From UBA1672 sp964352665 (lineage in GTDB: Bacteria; Pseudomonadota; Alphaproteobacteria; Micavibrionales; Micavibrionaceae), in assembly GCA_964352665.1 (NCBI GenBank), contig CAYGSJ010000001.1, positions 1-64,000 on the forward strand: DNA of 64,000 bases, given 5' to 3'. The notes beneath the pieces are model-generated. The model was not told the origin of the DNA and made no database searches. It saw only the letters and a program-made list of their open reading frames with translations. Positions 19,728 through 29,780 of the stretch are shown here, one piece after another (the first letter of the stretch is position 1; every line of letters begins with the position of its first letter). Made by a program: the position numbers and the translations under genes.

Positions 19728-20546
19728 ATGAGTGCAAAAGTTATTGTTTTGGCAGGATACGGCCTAAATTGTGAAGAGGAAACGCTTCACGCTTTTAATC
19801 ATACCGGAATTGAGGGGAATATTCGTCATATAAACGATTTGATAGAAAACCCGAAAGAGCTCGATCATTATCAAATTTTAGCAATACCGGGTGGGTTCTC
19901 CTACGGAGATGATACAGGATCTGGCAATGCATTTGCCCAGAAAATGAAACTGGCTTTATGGGATAATCTCAAAAAGTTTGTAGAAAGAGACACACTTACC
20001 ATTGGTATATGTAATGGTTGCCAAATCCTTGTTAATTTAGGTTTGGTTCCAGCCCTTAGTGAGTATGGGTATCGTGATGTGGCTGTTACTTACAATGCCT
20101 CTGCTCGCTACCAATGTCGTTGGATTGATATAAAAATTGAAGGTGCATCTCCCTGGATGGCCGATATTGAGACTATGCACATACCCGTTGCGCACGGTGA
20201 GGGCCGTTTCATGATGGAAAAAGATACAGCCAAAACTATTGAAAATAACGGACAAGTTGCTGCGCGTTTTATAAAGCCGGATGGGTCTAGTGCCAGTGGA
20301 GAGTTTCCTTATAATCCTAGCGGATCTGTTAATGATATTGCTGCCATGACTGACCGGAGTGGCCGTGTTCTTGCGATTATGCCGCACCCAGAGCGTGGTA
20401 TGTTTAACTGGCAACGTGATGATTATCATGAATTAAAGGATCAGGCGCAAAGAGATGGGAAAAAGCTCGAAGACGACACCGATGGTATTAAGGTGTTTAA
20501 AAATGCGGCAACCTATTTTGAGTCTGCCCTTAAAAAAACAGGCTAG
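19728..20546 (+). CDS. purQ: Phosphoribosylformylglycinamidine synthase, glutaminase subunit (long type)
   Basis: Class I glutamine amidotransferase that feeds ammonia to PurL. 272 aa, longer than the usual 220-230 aa PurQ. The catalytic Cys is in GICNGCQ (about 88-94) and the His-Glu pair in MPHPERG near 222. The PGGFSYGDDTGSGNA loop differs from the common GDYLRCGA form and fits the PurQ type that partners the longer PurL. It starts one base after purL and ends one base from the convergent oxygenase-like gene. Confidence 0.93.
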   Translation: MSAKVIVLAGYGLNCEEETLHAFNHTGIEGNIRHINDLIENPKELDHYQILAIPGGFSYGDDTGSGNAFAQKMKLALWDNLKKFVERDTLTIGICNGCQILVNLGLVPALSEYGYRDVAVTYNASARYQCRWIDIKIEGASPWMADIETMHIPVAHGEGRFMMEKDTAKTIENNGQVAARFIKPDGSSASGEFPYNPSGSVNDIAAMTDRSGRVLAIMPHPERGMFNWQRDDYHELKDQAQRDGKKLEDDTDGIKVFKNAATYFESALKKTG

Positions 20547-20547
20547 A

Positions 20548-21315
20548 TTATTCAGGAAACAGTGCTAAAGCACGCACGCAATTATGAGAATCTAAGTTTG
20601 ATGCAGGTCTGGCATGCAACACTCTGCCATCATTACTATGCATTACAACTCTATGTCCTTTTGTCCATCTCTGTTCATATTTATCAGAATCAGGTATTGC
20701 CTCATACACCTCTGCTGTAAATTCTTCATAAAGTTGTCCTAAAGTTCTTCTGTCTTGCTTTTCCCCTGCCCCAGAAAATGAAAATTTATAGTCCGGTTGT
20801 GCCATTCTTTTTATCACCTCTATAACTTCACGGGGCAAATCAAGTGTAAAATTATCAGCGCTTAAGGCTTTTTGAACTGCCGGTTTGGTGGCATAAAAAG
20901 TAGGCGTTGCTCTTTCTAGATGGGGTTTCTTAACAAATATCCCCGCAAAGTCAGGGACCCCAGACCAACCATCTACATGGAAAGGATCCTGCGAGAGAGT
21001 AAAATGTTCACTGGCCCCTGCTGTTAACCTTCTTCTTCCATCCTTTAAGATACTTGCGTTTTCTAAGACAACAACTGGAACCCTTTGGGATAAACCGAAC
21101 AAAACAGAATTTTTTTGGAATCCTTCGTTTGCGCGTACTTCTCTATGTCCCGCAAACTCATTTGCAGTAGCTGAAAGCCCTAGAAAAGTACTGAGATCCG
21201 CTGTTCTTTCAAACTCTACTCTTAGGACAAAATTCCGTATATAGGTACAAGAGGCGATTGGGTTCCAAAACGCATCTGTTAGCTCGGCTTTGATTTCATC
21301 TTCAGTTGGTTGCAT
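20548..21315 (-). CDS. TauD/TfdA-like Fe(II)/2-oxoglutarate oxygenase candidate, copy A
   Basis: 255 aa, soluble. Looks like a compact TauD/TfdA or gamma-butyrobetaine hydroxylase-type fold. Iron ligands would be His113 and Asp115 (QDPFHVDGW) and His234 (RVLHARPAS). Arg248, 14 residues after the distal His, would bind 2-oxoglutarate. TPTFYATKPAVQKAL (137-151) matches the conserved thr-rich strand after HxD. Substrate unknown. The downstream gene pair member at 21377-22123 is a clear paralog with the same motif order. Both sit on the nuo strand between nuoF and nuoG and are unexpected in a complex I locus. Fold call is by motif only. Confidence 0.62.
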   Translation of the reverse strand: MQPTEDEIKAELTDAFWNPIASCTYIRNFVLRVEFERTADLSTFLGLSATANEFAGHREVRANEGFQKNSVLFGLSQRVPVVVLENASILKDGRRRLTAGASEHFTLSQDPFHVDGWSGVPDFAGIFVKKPHLERATPTFYATKPAVQKALSADNFTLDLPREVIEVIKRMAQPDYKFSFSGAGEKQDRRTLGQLYEEFTAEVYEAIPDSDKYEQRWTKGHRVVMHSNDGRVLHARPASNLDSHNCVRALALFPE

Positions 21316-21376
21316 CGATGGATGCTAACAAAAACCATTAAATAATGTCAAATAATGAAAGAAAAAAGAAATATAA

Positions 21377-22123
21377 TTACAATGAAAGGTGCAGCCCATT
21401 CAAAATATTACCACTATCGTTAGTAGAGCTTGGTCTGCCGTGTAAAACAGTGTTGGGCAGATTACTATGCATTACAACACTTGGTTTTGTCTCTGCCCAA
21501 CAATGGCTATATCTAAGATCCTCAGGTACTGCTTCAAAAACATCATGTGTAAAGCCATCATATTGCGCCGCAACTTTTACTCTGGATCTTACGTGAGCAG
21601 GCTTCGTATAGCCAAAGTCATAAATTGCCATTGTCATAAAGAGTAAATTTTGGATGATATCTTCAGGAACATTGCCTAATGGTAGTCCCGCTATTGCAGT
21701 CTGTACGCTTGTGTGCATAGCATAATAAGTGGGCGTTCTTCTTATAGCTCCCGATTTTTTATATAAAAGAGTAGCTTGTCCTGCTTGCAGTTCCCCAATG
21801 TCATCTCTATGAAAAGGGTCTTGCATAAGAGAAAATCGTCCGTGTGGCTCTTTCGTGAGCCCTAGAGAAGAGCAAATAGAGATATGAGCATTGTGAAAAA
21901 CGACAACAGGTAATTTTGCAGAAAGTTGACATAGAGGTTGGCTCTTGTGCGGTTTTCCTTGTGCGGCCGCAATAGGCGAGCGTCTTATGACTGCTCGACC
22001 TACATCTGTCATTTTTGCGAATTCAACGCTGAGGGTTATCGGGTTAATATAATGACAGCGTGCTATTCTGGATTCGCACGCGTCCTCAATAAAATCTTTA
22101 GATTCTTGCTCTGTTAAAATCAT
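21377..22123 (-). CDS. TauD/TfdA-like oxygenase candidate, copy B (2-oxoglutarate Arg apparently lost)
   Basis: 248 aa paralog of the gene at 20548-21315. Shared blocks: QDPFHRDD (101-108, would-be ligands His105 and Asp107), RRTPTYYAMHTSVQTAI (128-144) and VVMHSNLPNTVLHGRPSS (216-233, distal His228). At the place of copy A Arg248 this protein has Asn242, so the usual 2-oxoglutarate carboxylate ligand seems absent. It may use another cosubstrate, or be inactive. It begins 55 bases after the nuoF stop, with no strong ribosome site, and precedes copy A by 61 bases. Confidence 0.6.
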   Translation of the reverse strand: MILTEQESKDFIEDACESRIARCHYINPITLSVEFAKMTDVGRAVIRRSPIAAAQGKPHKSQPLCQLSAKLPVVVFHNAHISICSSLGLTKEPHGRFSLMQDPFHRDDIGELQAGQATLLYKKSGAIRRTPTYYAMHTSVQTAIAGLPLGNVPEDIIQNLLFMTMAIYDFGYTKPAHVRSRVKVAAQYDGFTHDVFEAVPEDLRYSHCWAETKPSVVMHSNLPNTVLHGRPSSTNDSGNILNGLHLSL

Positions 22124-22178
22124 CGAGGGAATATAGATGTGCGGACATAATTATGCAAAGTTTTTAGCAATAAGTACT

Positions 22179-23459
22179 TCAGGCTGCCATTTTTCTATAT
22201 TGCAAGATGCGTTTTTCCATTTCCGGACGGAAATGCTTAATGAGGCCCTGTACCGGCCAAGCAGCAGCATCACCAAGAGCACATATCGTATGGCCTTCTA
22301 TTTCCTTGGTAATTTCATAAAGTTGGTCAATTTCTTCGATGGTTGCGTTGCCTGTTACCATGCGTTTCATCATGCGCCATAGCCAGCCCGATCCTTCCCG
22401 GCATGGGGTGCACTGACCGCAACTTTCGTGCATATAGAACTGGGAAAGTCGGCAGATGGCTTGAATGACGTCTGTTGACTTATCCATGACAATGACCCCT
22501 GCTGTTCCCAAGCCTGTCCCAACTTCTTTTAAGGAGTCAAAGTCCATGTGTATATTGTCGCATATGTTTTTAGGCAGCATAGGTGTAGAGGAGCCACCAG
22601 GAATAACAGCAAGTAAATTATCCCATCCCCCACGTACACCGCCACAATGCTTATCGATAAGCTCTTTTAGCGGGATGCCCATTTCTTCTTCTACATTACA
22701 GGGTTGCTCTACGTGACCCGAGATGCAGAAAAGCTTGGTTCCAGCGTTCTTTTCATCACGTCCGAGCCCGGCAAACCAACTTCCCCCACGTCTTAATATT
22801 GTTGGTACAACTGCTATTGTTTCAACATTATTTACTGTGGTTGGGCAAGAATACAGCCCTGCCATAGCAGGAAAAGGAGGTTTGTTACGTGGTTGTCCTT
22901 TTTTTCCTTCAAGGGATTCAATAAGCGCAGTTTCCTCTCCACAAATATAGGCGCCGGCTCCTCTGTGAACGATGACATCAAAATCCCATCCTGATCCGGC
23001 AGCATCTTTGCCTAGAAGGCCACTATCATAAGCCTCATGAATGGCTTGCCATAGCGTAGAGCCTTCATTAAAAAATTCTCCACGAACGTAGATAAACGCT
23101 GTATGCGCGCCCATCGCAAAACCAGCAAGCAAAGCGCCTTCAATAAGTTTATGGGGTTCATTACGGAGAATATCACGATCTTTACATGTGCCGGGCTCTG
23201 ATTCATCAGCATTGATAACAAGATAATGAGGGCGTTCTCCTAATTCCTTGGGCATAAACGACCATTTTAAGCCTGTGGGGAAACCCGCGCCTCCTCGTCC
23301 TCGAAGGCCGGAAGCTTTCATTTCTTCAATAATCCACTCACGACCTTTAGTAATGTAATTTTTTGTCTTATCCCAATCGCCTCTTTTTTTCGATGCCTTA
23401 AGATCAGAGCTCTCCCAGCCATAGAGATTAGTAAAAATCCGGTCTTTATCTGTTAACAT
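22179..23459 (-). CDS. nuoF: NADH-quinone oxidoreductase subunit F
   Basis: NADH- and FMN-binding subunit, entry point of electrons in complex I. 426 aa. NADH site [16 protein letters not shown] (about 52-67), FMN region and the [4Fe-4S] N3 motif [12 protein letters not shown] near 356 are intact. Start codon directly follows the nuoE stop. Confidence 0.97.
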   Translation of the reverse strand: MLTDKDRIFTNLYGWESSDLKASKKRGDWDKTKNYITKGREWIIEEMKASGLRGRGGAGFPTGLKWSFMPKELGERPHYLVINADESEPGTCKDRDILRNEPHKLIEGALLAGFAMGAHTAFIYVRGEFFNEGSTLWQAIHEAYDSGLLGKDAAGSGWDFDVIVHRGAGAYICGEETALIESLEGKKGQPRNKPPFPAMAGLYSCPTTVNNVETIAVVPTILRRGGSWFAGLGRDEKNAGTKLFCISGHVEQPCNVEEEMGIPLKELIDKHCGGVRGGWDNLLAVIPGGSSTPMLPKNICDNIHMDFDSLKEVGTGLGTAGVIVMDKSTDVIQAICRLSQFYMHESCGQCTPCREGSGWLWRMMKRMVTGNATIEEIDQLYEITKEIEGHTICALGDAAAWPVQGLIKHFRPEMEKRILQYRKMAA

Positions 23460-24119
23460 TTATACAACCCCCGCCTTTTTTGCGTGTTCTTTTAAGCTAG
23501 TCGGGCCGGAAGCAGCCATAGAGGTTTTTCGTCCTGTTTGTGATCCTATAGTGGGTTGAAGATCTTCTTTGAGACTTTTAAGAACGGATTTCATATTCTC
23601 GGGGGTTAAATCTTCGTAATAATCGTCATTTATTTGTACCATTGGGGCATTCACACAGGCACCTAGACACTCAACTTCCATCAAAGAAAACTTGCCGTCT
23701 TTTGTTGTTTCACCCAGACCTATTCCAAGATGTTCCTTCGTCGCTTCGACAATTTTATCCGAGCCACATAGCCAACATGGTGTCGTAGTACAAAATTGGA
23801 CAAGATATTTTCCTACTGGTGCCGTGTTATACATTGAGTAGAAACTTGCTACTTCGTAGACCTTTACCTTATGCATATCTAGTAATTCTGCGATGTAATC
23901 CATTGCCGCACGGGGGATCCAGCCACCAAATGGTGGATTAGATTTTTTCCCTGCTTCGGCCATTTGTCTCTGCGCAAGGTCTAATAGCGGCATAACAGCC
24001 GATTGTTGTTTGCCTTCCGGATAGAGCGCAATTGCATCTTCTGCACGCTTTTTGAATTTCTCGTTAAATTCAAACTTATCCGGTTGGTATTCCGCATTTA
24101 AATCAATTGTTTTTTTCAT
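23460..24119 (-). CDS. nuoE: NADH-quinone oxidoreductase subunit E
   Basis: Thioredoxin-like [2Fe-2S] subunit (cluster N1a). 219 aa. Cluster cysteines are in [10 protein letters not shown] (about 109-118) and CLGACVNAP (about 150-158). A basic C-terminal tail after residue 185, ending [10 protein letters not shown], extends beyond the core as in other alphaproteobacterial NuoE. Abuts nuoF. Confidence 0.96.
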   Translation of the reverse strand: MKKTIDLNAEYQPDKFEFNEKFKKRAEDAIALYPEGKQQSAVMPLLDLAQRQMAEAGKKSNPPFGGWIPRAAMDYIAELLDMHKVKVYEVASFYSMYNTAPVGKYLVQFCTTTPCWLCGSDKIVEATKEHLGIGLGETTKDGKFSLMEVECLGACVNAPMVQINDDYYEDLTPENMKSVLKSLKEDLQPTIGSQTGRKTSMAASGPTSLKEHAKKAGVV

Positions 24120-24128
24120 TCGTCTCTC

Positions 24129-25349
24129 TTAGCGATCTATTTCCCCAAAAACAATATCCAAAGACCCGATTATTGACACTGTGTCAGCTAATTGGTGTCC
24201 TTTACTCATAAAATCAAGTGCCTGCAAATGGGCAAAGCCGGGAGCCCTAATTCTACATCTGTATGGTTTATTCGACCCATCACTTACAAGATAGACGCCA
24301 AATTCGCCTTTAGGAGCTTCTACCGAGGCATAAGTCTCCCCTTCAGGTACATGAAAGCCTTCTGTAAAATGTTTGAAATGATGGATCAGTGCTTCCATTG
24401 AGTTTTTCATTTCTGCTCTTGGTGGAGGCGTTACTTTATAGTCATTTGCGCGAACATAACCTCCTGGCATACTTTCTAAGCATTGCTTCATTATTTTAAT
24501 GGATTCATACATTTCGGCCATACGGACCAGATATCTTGCATAGCAATCGCCTGTTTTTCCAATAGGAATATCAAATTCCATATCTTCATAAACCTCATAA
24601 GGCTGTGCCTTTCGTAAATCCCATGCAATGCCGGAGCCGCGAAGCATTGGACCACTAAATCCCCAATTTTGAGCTTCTTCCGGCGACACAATACCGATAT
24701 CTACCGTTCTTTGTTTAAAAATTCTGTTGTCTGTTAAAAGACTTTCAAGATCGGCTAGGAATTTAGGAAAATTATCGCACCATTCCATCATATCTTCTGA
24801 TAGCCCTGCAGGCATGTCTTGCGCTACACCACCGGGACGAAAATAATTTGCATGAAGGCGTGCTCCACAGATGCGCTCGTAAAATTCCATACCTTTTTCA
24901 CGCTCTTCAAATCCCCACAAAGCAGGTGTTATAGCGCCAACATCAAGAGCAAAAGTTGTAATATTCAAAATATGATTTAGTATTCGCCCGAGTTCGCAAA
25001 ACAGAACACGTATATATTGGCCTCTAGGTGGAACTTCTGTACCGAGCAAATTTTCAATTGCAATAGCAAAGGCGTGCTCCTGATTCATTGGAGCGACATA
25101 ATCAAGCCTATCAAAATAAGGAAGTGCCTGGGTATAGGTCTTATATTCAATCAGCTTTTCTGTACCACGATGCAGCAGACCTATATGAGGATCTGCGCGC
25201 TCTACTATTTCACCTTCCATTTCAAGAACCAGTCTAAGAACACCGTGAGCCGCGGGGTGCTGCGGCCCGAAATTCATAGTAAAGGGCTTGATCTGTGTTT
25301 CTTCTGAAATTGTAATATCCGGTGTTTCAGCTCTATCCTTCAGAGGCAT
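24129..25349 (-). CDS. nuoD: NADH-quinone oxidoreductase subunit D
   Basis: 49-kDa quinone-site subunit of complex I, related to NiFe hydrogenase large subunits. About 406 aa. [14 protein letters not shown] near the start, LLHRGTEKL, and the [10 protein letters not shown] region are signatures. The ATG at 25349 has GAGG nine bases upstream; an ATG three codons earlier (25358) has that site too close, so the later start is preferred. It overlaps the end of nuoC. Confidence 0.96.
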   Translation of the reverse strand: MPLKDRAETPDITISEETQIKPFTMNFGPQHPAAHGVLRLVLEMEGEIVERADPHIGLLHRGTEKLIEYKTYTQALPYFDRLDYVAPMNQEHAFAIAIENLLGTEVPPRGQYIRVLFCELGRILNHILNITTFALDVGAITPALWGFEEREKGMEFYERICGARLHANYFRPGGVAQDMPAGLSEDMMEWCDNFPKFLADLESLLTDNRIFKQRTVDIGIVSPEEAQNWGFSGPMLRGSGIAWDLRKAQPYEVYEDMEFDIPIGKTGDCYARYLVRMAEMYESIKIMKQCLESMPGGYVRANDYKVTPPPRAEMKNSMEALIHHFKHFTEGFHVPEGETYASVEAPKGEFGVYLVSDGSNKPYRCRIRAPGFAHLQALDFMSKGHQLADTVSIIGSLDIVFGEIDR

Positions 25350-26037
25350 ATTTTTCATCCTCTTCTGTCTGCGAGTGGTCTACCTGATCAGATGATTTCA
25401 CTGTTTCGTAAATAGATTTCCATCCGGTTGGTATATTACTTTTTTCATCGCCCGGAAGTTGGACATCTGTCATACCCTCCCATGGGCTCATAAAATCAAA
25501 GCGGCGGAAGTCTTGTGTAAGTTCTACAGGCTCATAGACAACACGTTTGAGTTCTTCATCATATCGAAGCTCTACATAACCCGTCAGCGGAAAATCTTTG
25601 CGTTGAGGATGACCTTCAAACCCATAATCTGTTAATATGCGTCTTAGGTCTGGGTTGCCTCCAAATAAGATGCCGTACATGTCCCAAGCTTCTCTTTCGT
25701 ACCAGAGAGCGGAGCTAAAGATGTCTGTAACGGTTGGGACAATTTGTTCCTCTTCGATTGCAACTTTAATTCTTACACGGTTATTTTGTCGAATAGAAAG
25801 CATCGTATATACAACATCGAACCGTTCCGGCCTGCTTGGATAATCAACGCCACAAATGTCCAAAAGAGTAGTGAACTGGCATTCTCTGTCATCTCGTAAA
25901 AACTGCAGAACTTCCTGTATATCGTCTGCATTTGCGCAGAATACCATCTCATCACGTTCAAAAGAATGTGATATGACACGTTTTTCTAACTTTTCACTAA
26001 TGTAGTCAGCCAAGTCTTTAAGGGAGTCATCGGGCAA
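25333..26037 (-). CDS. nuoC: NADH-quinone oxidoreductase subunit C
   Basis: 30-kDa subunit of the connecting module. About 234 aa. Signatures: [49 protein letters not shown] and [15 protein letters not shown]. Start choice matters: the frame is open from an ATG at 26085 deep inside nuoB (59-base overlap, no ribosome site). A TTG at 26037 has AGGGAGG at good spacing and gives the usual N-terminus just before [12 protein letters not shown] take the TTG. The C-terminal tail ([13 protein letters not shown]) is acidic. Confidence 0.92.
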   Translation of the reverse strand: MPDDSLKDLADYISEKLEKRVISHSFERDEMVFCANADDIQEVLQFLRDDRECQFTTLLDICGVDYPSRPERFDVVYTMLSIRQNNRVRIKVAIEEEQIVPTVTDIFSSALWYEREAWDMYGILFGGNPDLRRILTDYGFEGHPQRKDFPLTGYVELRYDEELKRVVYEPVELTQDFRRFDFMSPWEGMTDVQLPGDEKSNIPTGWKSIYETVKSSDQVDHSQTEEDEKYASEG

Positions 26038-26602
26038 TTCTGGTGTCCTCCCTCTGTATTTTTTTCTGGAGTTGTAAAAGACCATAGACCATAGCTTCAG
26101 CAGTTGGTGGACACCCAGGGATATAGATGTCTACTGGTACAATACGATCACAGCCCCTTACTACGGAGTAGGAATAGTGGTAATACCCTCCTCCATTTGC
26201 GCAAGACCCCATTGAAATAACCCAACGCGGTTCTGGCATCTGGTCATAAACACGCCTAAGAGCCGGTGCCATTTTATTTGTGAGTGTGCCGGCAACGATC
26301 ATTACATCGGATTGCCTTGGGCTTGGACGAGGAATAATCCCAAAACGATCAAGATCATAACGGCTCATGTAACCATGAATCATTTCAACAGCACAACAGG
26401 CAAGACCAAATGTCATTGGCCACAGCGACCCTGTTCGTGCCCAATCAAAAAGCTTATCAGTGCTTGTTAAGAGAAAGCCCTTTTCTTCAAGCGTTTTTGA
26501 AATAGCTGCAGGGACAACGTCCTGTGCTTTTGCTTCAGGAAGTGCTGTACTGGTTTTGAAAGCATACTCTGGTGCTTTTATAATTTTACGGTCATGTCCC
26601 AT
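26027..26602 (-). CDS. nuoB: NADH-quinone oxidoreductase subunit B
   Basis: Holds the last [4Fe-4S] cluster (N2) next to the quinone site. 191 aa. Cluster ligands: the CC pair in [11 protein letters not shown] (about 68-78), GSCANGGG and PGCPPTAEA. Stop overlaps the start of nuoC by about ten bases. Confidence 0.97.
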   Translation of the reverse strand: MGHDRKIIKAPEYAFKTSTALPEAKAQDVVPAAISKTLEEKGFLLTSTDKLFDWARTGSLWPMTFGLACCAVEMIHGYMSRYDLDRFGIIPRPSPRQSDVMIVAGTLTNKMAPALRRVYDQMPEPRWVISMGSCANGGGYYHYSYSVVRGCDRIVPVDIYIPGCPPTAEAMVYGLLQLQKKIQREDTRIAR

Positions 26603-26622
26603 GATTTATAGCCTGCTATACT

Positions 26623-26994
26623 CTATTCCCATTCTAAACCACCCTTTTTCCATTCATATATAAAGCCAACGGTTAAAACGGCCAAAAACACCACCATAGA
26701 CCAGAACCCGAAAACACCAATTTTGCCTAATGTAATTGCCCAAGGAAATAAGAACGCAATTTCAAGATCAAATATAATGAATAGAAGTGTGACCAGATAA
26801 AATCTGACATCAAATTTTCCGCGTACATCGGCAAAAGCATCGAACCCACACTCATAGGCTGATAATTTTTCTGCATCCGGCTTACGAACACCAGCCAAAA
26901 GAGAGCCTAATATCATTGCACATGAAATTGCTGATGCTATAAAAATAAAGATAAGTATTGGTAAGTAATTTATAAGTAATTCTTGTGATGCCAT
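26623..26994 (-). CDS. nuoA: NADH-quinone oxidoreductase subunit A
   Basis: Small membrane subunit of complex I, 123 aa with three transmembrane helices. [12 protein letters not shown] with the conserved Cys loop, and [12 protein letters not shown] are family signatures. First gene of the nuoA-F block; 20 bases before nuoB. Confidence 0.96.
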   Translation of the reverse strand: MASQELLINYLPILIFIFIASAISCAMILGSLLAGVRKPDAEKLSAYECGFDAFADVRGKFDVRFYLVTLLFIIFDLEIAFLFPWAITLGKIGVFGFWSMVVFLAVLTVGFIYEWKKGGLEWE

Positions 26995-27026
26995 CGCTTA
27001 TGAATCTTTCGCACAGTTCCTTGTAA

Positions 27027-27054
27027 GTATTATCAGTTTAGCAAGACATTGCAA
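27027..27054 (-). promoter_or_regulatory. Putative promoter of nuoA-F
   Basis: On the minus strand TTGCAA (27049-27054) and TAATAC (27027-27032), 16 bases apart, 33 bases ahead of the nuoA ATG. A GGAAC-containing leader follows. The tRNA-Asp gene upstream is on the same strand, and a short hairpin (27118-27132, arms TTATCT/AGATAA) lies between, so some read-through from the tRNA is also possible. Confidence 0.4.
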
Positions 27055-27141
27055 AGACTTTAAGCTTATGTTTTTAGTGGTTTTTACAAAAAAATCACCT
27101 GTTTACGGCTTAAAAGTTATCTGAAAGATAAAGATCTCAAA

Positions 27142-27218
27142 TGGCGCGAGTGACGAGACTTGAACTCGCGGCCTCCGCCGTGACAGGGCGGCGCTCTAAC
27201 CAACTGAGCTACACCCGC
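27142..27218 (-). tRNA. tRNA-Asp (GTC)
   Basis: 77 bases with encoded CCA. Acceptor GCGGGTG pairs with CACTCGC; D-arm GCTC/GAGC; anticodon stem CCGCC/GGCGG around CTGTCAC gives anticodon GTC; T-arm GCGAG/CTCGT with TTCAAGT loop. Full cloverleaf. Confidence 0.97.
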
Positions 27219-27301
27219 GCATTCGAGATGAAAAGTGTGATATCAGGATGACAGGTTTTCGTCAAGAAGATATCACTAAAAATTAAAAACAATTACTCTA
27301 A

Positions 27302-28423
27302 CTAGGCTGCCAAAGCAGTTTGTGGGGCAATATCATCCATACCTAAAGCTTCAGCTACCGGTCTATTTGTTATTCTGCCCTTACAAACATTCAATCCATT
27401 TAGGAAATTTGGATCCTGAGACAGTGTTTCCTTCCAACCATCATCAGCCAGCCTCATTGCATAAGGTAAAACCGAATGGTTCAGTGCTAGAGCAGAGGTT
27501 AATGGCACAGCGCCCGGCATATTCGCGACGCAATAATGCACAATATCATCAACTACATATGTAGGATCGGCGTGAGTTGTCGCCTTGCTTGTTTCAAAAC
27601 AGCCACCCTGATCAATAGCGATATCAACCATGACAGCACCTTTTTTCATAGTGGAAAGCATTTTTTTAGTAACCAGCTTGGGGGCAGATGCACCAGGGAT
27701 TAAAACAGCTCCAATAACAAGATCAGCCTCTTTTATAGCACGCTCTAGCGTATCCAGATTTGAATAAATAATATTTGCGCGCCCATGGAAATGTTCATCA
27801 AGAAAGCGCATACGAGGATTTGAGCGCTCTAGAATAGTAACATTAGCGCCAAGGCCTGTTGCCATTTGCGCGGCATGAAAGCCAGAAACACCACCGCCAA
27901 TAATAAGAACTTCTGCAGGTTTTACGCCTGGAACACCGCCAACTAGGCGACCTAATCCGCCCATGTGCTTTTGGAGATAGTAGCTTCCAACTTGCACAGA
28001 AAGTCTGCCTGCAATTTCGCTCATAGGCTCTAGCAAAGGAAGTCCATAGCCATTAGGGCCTGTTACAGTTTCGTATGCTATTGCAATACAGCCAGAATCT
28101 ACCAGAGCTTCTGCTTGAGGTTTATCTGCTGCGAGATGAAGATATGTGAAAAGAAGTTGATCTTCGCGCAGCATTTTGCATTCTTCGGGTTGCGGTTCTT
28201 TAACCTTAATAATCATTTCAGCCTGATCAAAAATCTCTTTTGCTGTGTCTAAAACTTTAGCGCCGGCTTCTTCATAATCCTTATCAGTAAAATTGATTGC
28301 CAAACCCGCATTTGTTTCAATGATAATACTGTGCCCACGTGATGTCAGTTCTTTTACTGATGAAGGAACCAAACCAACGCGATGTTCAAGTGTTTTTATT
28401 TCTTTTGGAACGCCAATTAACAT
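27302..28423 (-). CDS. ald: Alanine dehydrogenase
   Basis: NAD-dependent interconversion of L-alanine and pyruvate plus ammonia. 373 aa, full length. Starts MLIGVPKEIKTLEHRVGL, with the conserved Lys/Arg substrate residues near 14-15. The Rossmann motif is IIGGGVSGFHAAQMA near 172, and the signature DIAIDQGGCFETSKATTH lies near 268. The ATG has a good ribosome site (TTAGGAGTTTGTC). 89 bases after ispG with a stem-loop between. Confidence 0.95.
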   Translation of the reverse strand: MLIGVPKEIKTLEHRVGLVPSSVKELTSRGHSIIIETNAGLAINFTDKDYEEAGAKVLDTAKEIFDQAEMIIKVKEPQPEECKMLREDQLLFTYLHLAADKPQAEALVDSGCIAIAYETVTGPNGYGLPLLEPMSEIAGRLSVQVGSYYLQKHMGGLGRLVGGVPGVKPAEVLIIGGGVSGFHAAQMATGLGANVTILERSNPRMRFLDEHFHGRANIIYSNLDTLERAIKEADLVIGAVLIPGASAPKLVTKKMLSTMKKGAVMVDIAIDQGGCFETSKATTHADPTYVVDDIVHYCVANMPGAVPLTSALALNHSVLPYAMRLADDGWKETLSQDPNFLNGLNVCKGRITNRPVAEALGMDDIAPQTALAA

Positions 28424-28471
28424 GACAAACTCCTAACTTTATAATTTTTCGATTCAAACCTAATTCATGTG

Positions 28472-28507
28472 GCTGGACTGTATGATAATTATTCTTATTC
28501 ATCCAGC
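28472..28507 (-). other. Stem-loop between ispG and ald
   Basis: GCTGGA (28502-28507, read on the minus strand) pairs with TCCAGC (28472-28477), with a second short helix inside (TGA-TAA/TTATCA). There is no U-run, so it is not a classical terminator; it may be a processing or stability element, or part of an ald leader. Confidence 0.35.
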
Positions 28508-28512
28508 ATAAA

Positions 28513-29745
28513 TTATGCTGCACTGCCGTAACGTTTTTCTACATAAGAATCAACTAAATCTTGAAATTCTTCTGCAATATTATCACCTCGTAAAGTTTTC
28601 TCTTTTTTGCCATCAATAAAGACTGGTGCAACCGGACTTTCACCCGTACCTGGAAGACTGATCCCAATGTCGGCATGTTTACTTTCTCCTGGTCCATTAA
28701 CAATACATCCCATTACAGCAACTTTCATAGTAACAACTTCCGGGTATTTTTCTTTCCATACTGACATTTTAATATCTAGATGCCTTTGGATATTCTGTGC
28801 AAGTTCCTGAAAATATGTGCTGGTTGTCCTGCCGCATCCAGGGCAGGCTGTAACTTCTGGCATGAAAGAGCGTATGTTAAGAGATTGTAAAATTTCACGG
28901 CAAACACGGACTTCTTGTGTGCGATCGCCATTTGGCTCTGGTGTTAGAGAGGCGCGAATTGTATCACCAATACCTTTTTGTAAAAGTATCCCCTCTCCTA
29001 GTGCTGTGGCTACAATTCCTTTTGATCCCATGCCTGCTTCTGTTAAGCCTAAATGCAGGGCATATTCGGATCGTTCTGCCAAGGCGGTGTATACTGCAAT
29101 CAAATCTTGCACACGACTAACTTTTGCGGAAAGAATAATTTTATTTTTTGATAACCCTAACTCTTCTGCTTTTTGAGCACTAAGAAGAGCTGACTGTACA
29201 AGAGTTTCGCGCATAACTTCGTCAGATGACCAAGGCATATTACGCTTTGAGTTTTCATCCATCATTTTCATGGCAAGGTCTTGATCAAGGCTACCCCAGT
29301 TCACACCTATACGAACAGCCTTATCGTATTCTATAGCTTTTTCAATCATTTGCTCGTATTGAGTATCGCGTTTTTTTCCAAATCCGACATTACCTGGGTT
29401 AATTCTGTATTTATCGAGAGCCTCGGCAAGAGAAGGATGGTCTTGTAATAATTTGTGGCCATTATAATGAAAGCATCCAACAAGCGGCACGTCTAAGTTT
29501 GCCTTATCCAGACGGTCACGGAGTTTTGCAACACCAATAGCTGCATCATCATTATTTACTGTAACCCGAACAATTTCAGAGCCAGTCAGAAAAAGCTGCT
29601 CCACTTGTTCAAAAGTTTTAGCAACATCTGCCGTATCAGTGTTTGTCATAGACTGAACAACAATAGGCGCATTTCCACCTATCATTGTATTTCGTACTGT
29701 GACCGAATGTGTTTTATGTCGATTAATTGCTGCTATTTTTACCAT
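28513..29745 (-). CDS. ispG: 4-hydroxy-3-methylbut-2-enyl diphosphate synthase (IspG)
   Basis: [4Fe-4S] enzyme of the MEP isoprenoid pathway, converting MEcPP to HMBPP. 410 aa, typical for the bacterial two-domain form. N-terminal TIM barrel with [13 protein letters not shown] near 30; C-terminal cluster domain with CPGCGRTT and GCIVNGPGE, giving the three Cys plus Glu ligands. Confidence 0.96.
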   Translation of the reverse strand: MVKIAAINRHKTHSVTVRNTMIGGNAPIVVQSMTNTDTADVAKTFEQVEQLFLTGSEIVRVTVNNDDAAIGVAKLRDRLDKANLDVPLVGCFHYNGHKLLQDHPSLAEALDKYRINPGNVGFGKKRDTQYEQMIEKAIEYDKAVRIGVNWGSLDQDLAMKMMDENSKRNMPWSSDEVMRETLVQSALLSAQKAEELGLSKNKIILSAKVSRVQDLIAVYTALAERSEYALHLGLTEAGMGSKGIVATALGEGILLQKGIGDTIRASLTPEPNGDRTQEVRVCREILQSLNIRSFMPEVTACPGCGRTTSTYFQELAQNIQRHLDIKMSVWKEKYPEVVTMKVAVMGCIVNGPGESKHADIGISLPGTGESPVAPVFIDGKKEKTLRGDNIAEEFQDLVDSYVEKRYGSAA

Positions 29746-29780
29746 GTCGAACTTTTAGAACATAAAAATAAAAGACGCAA

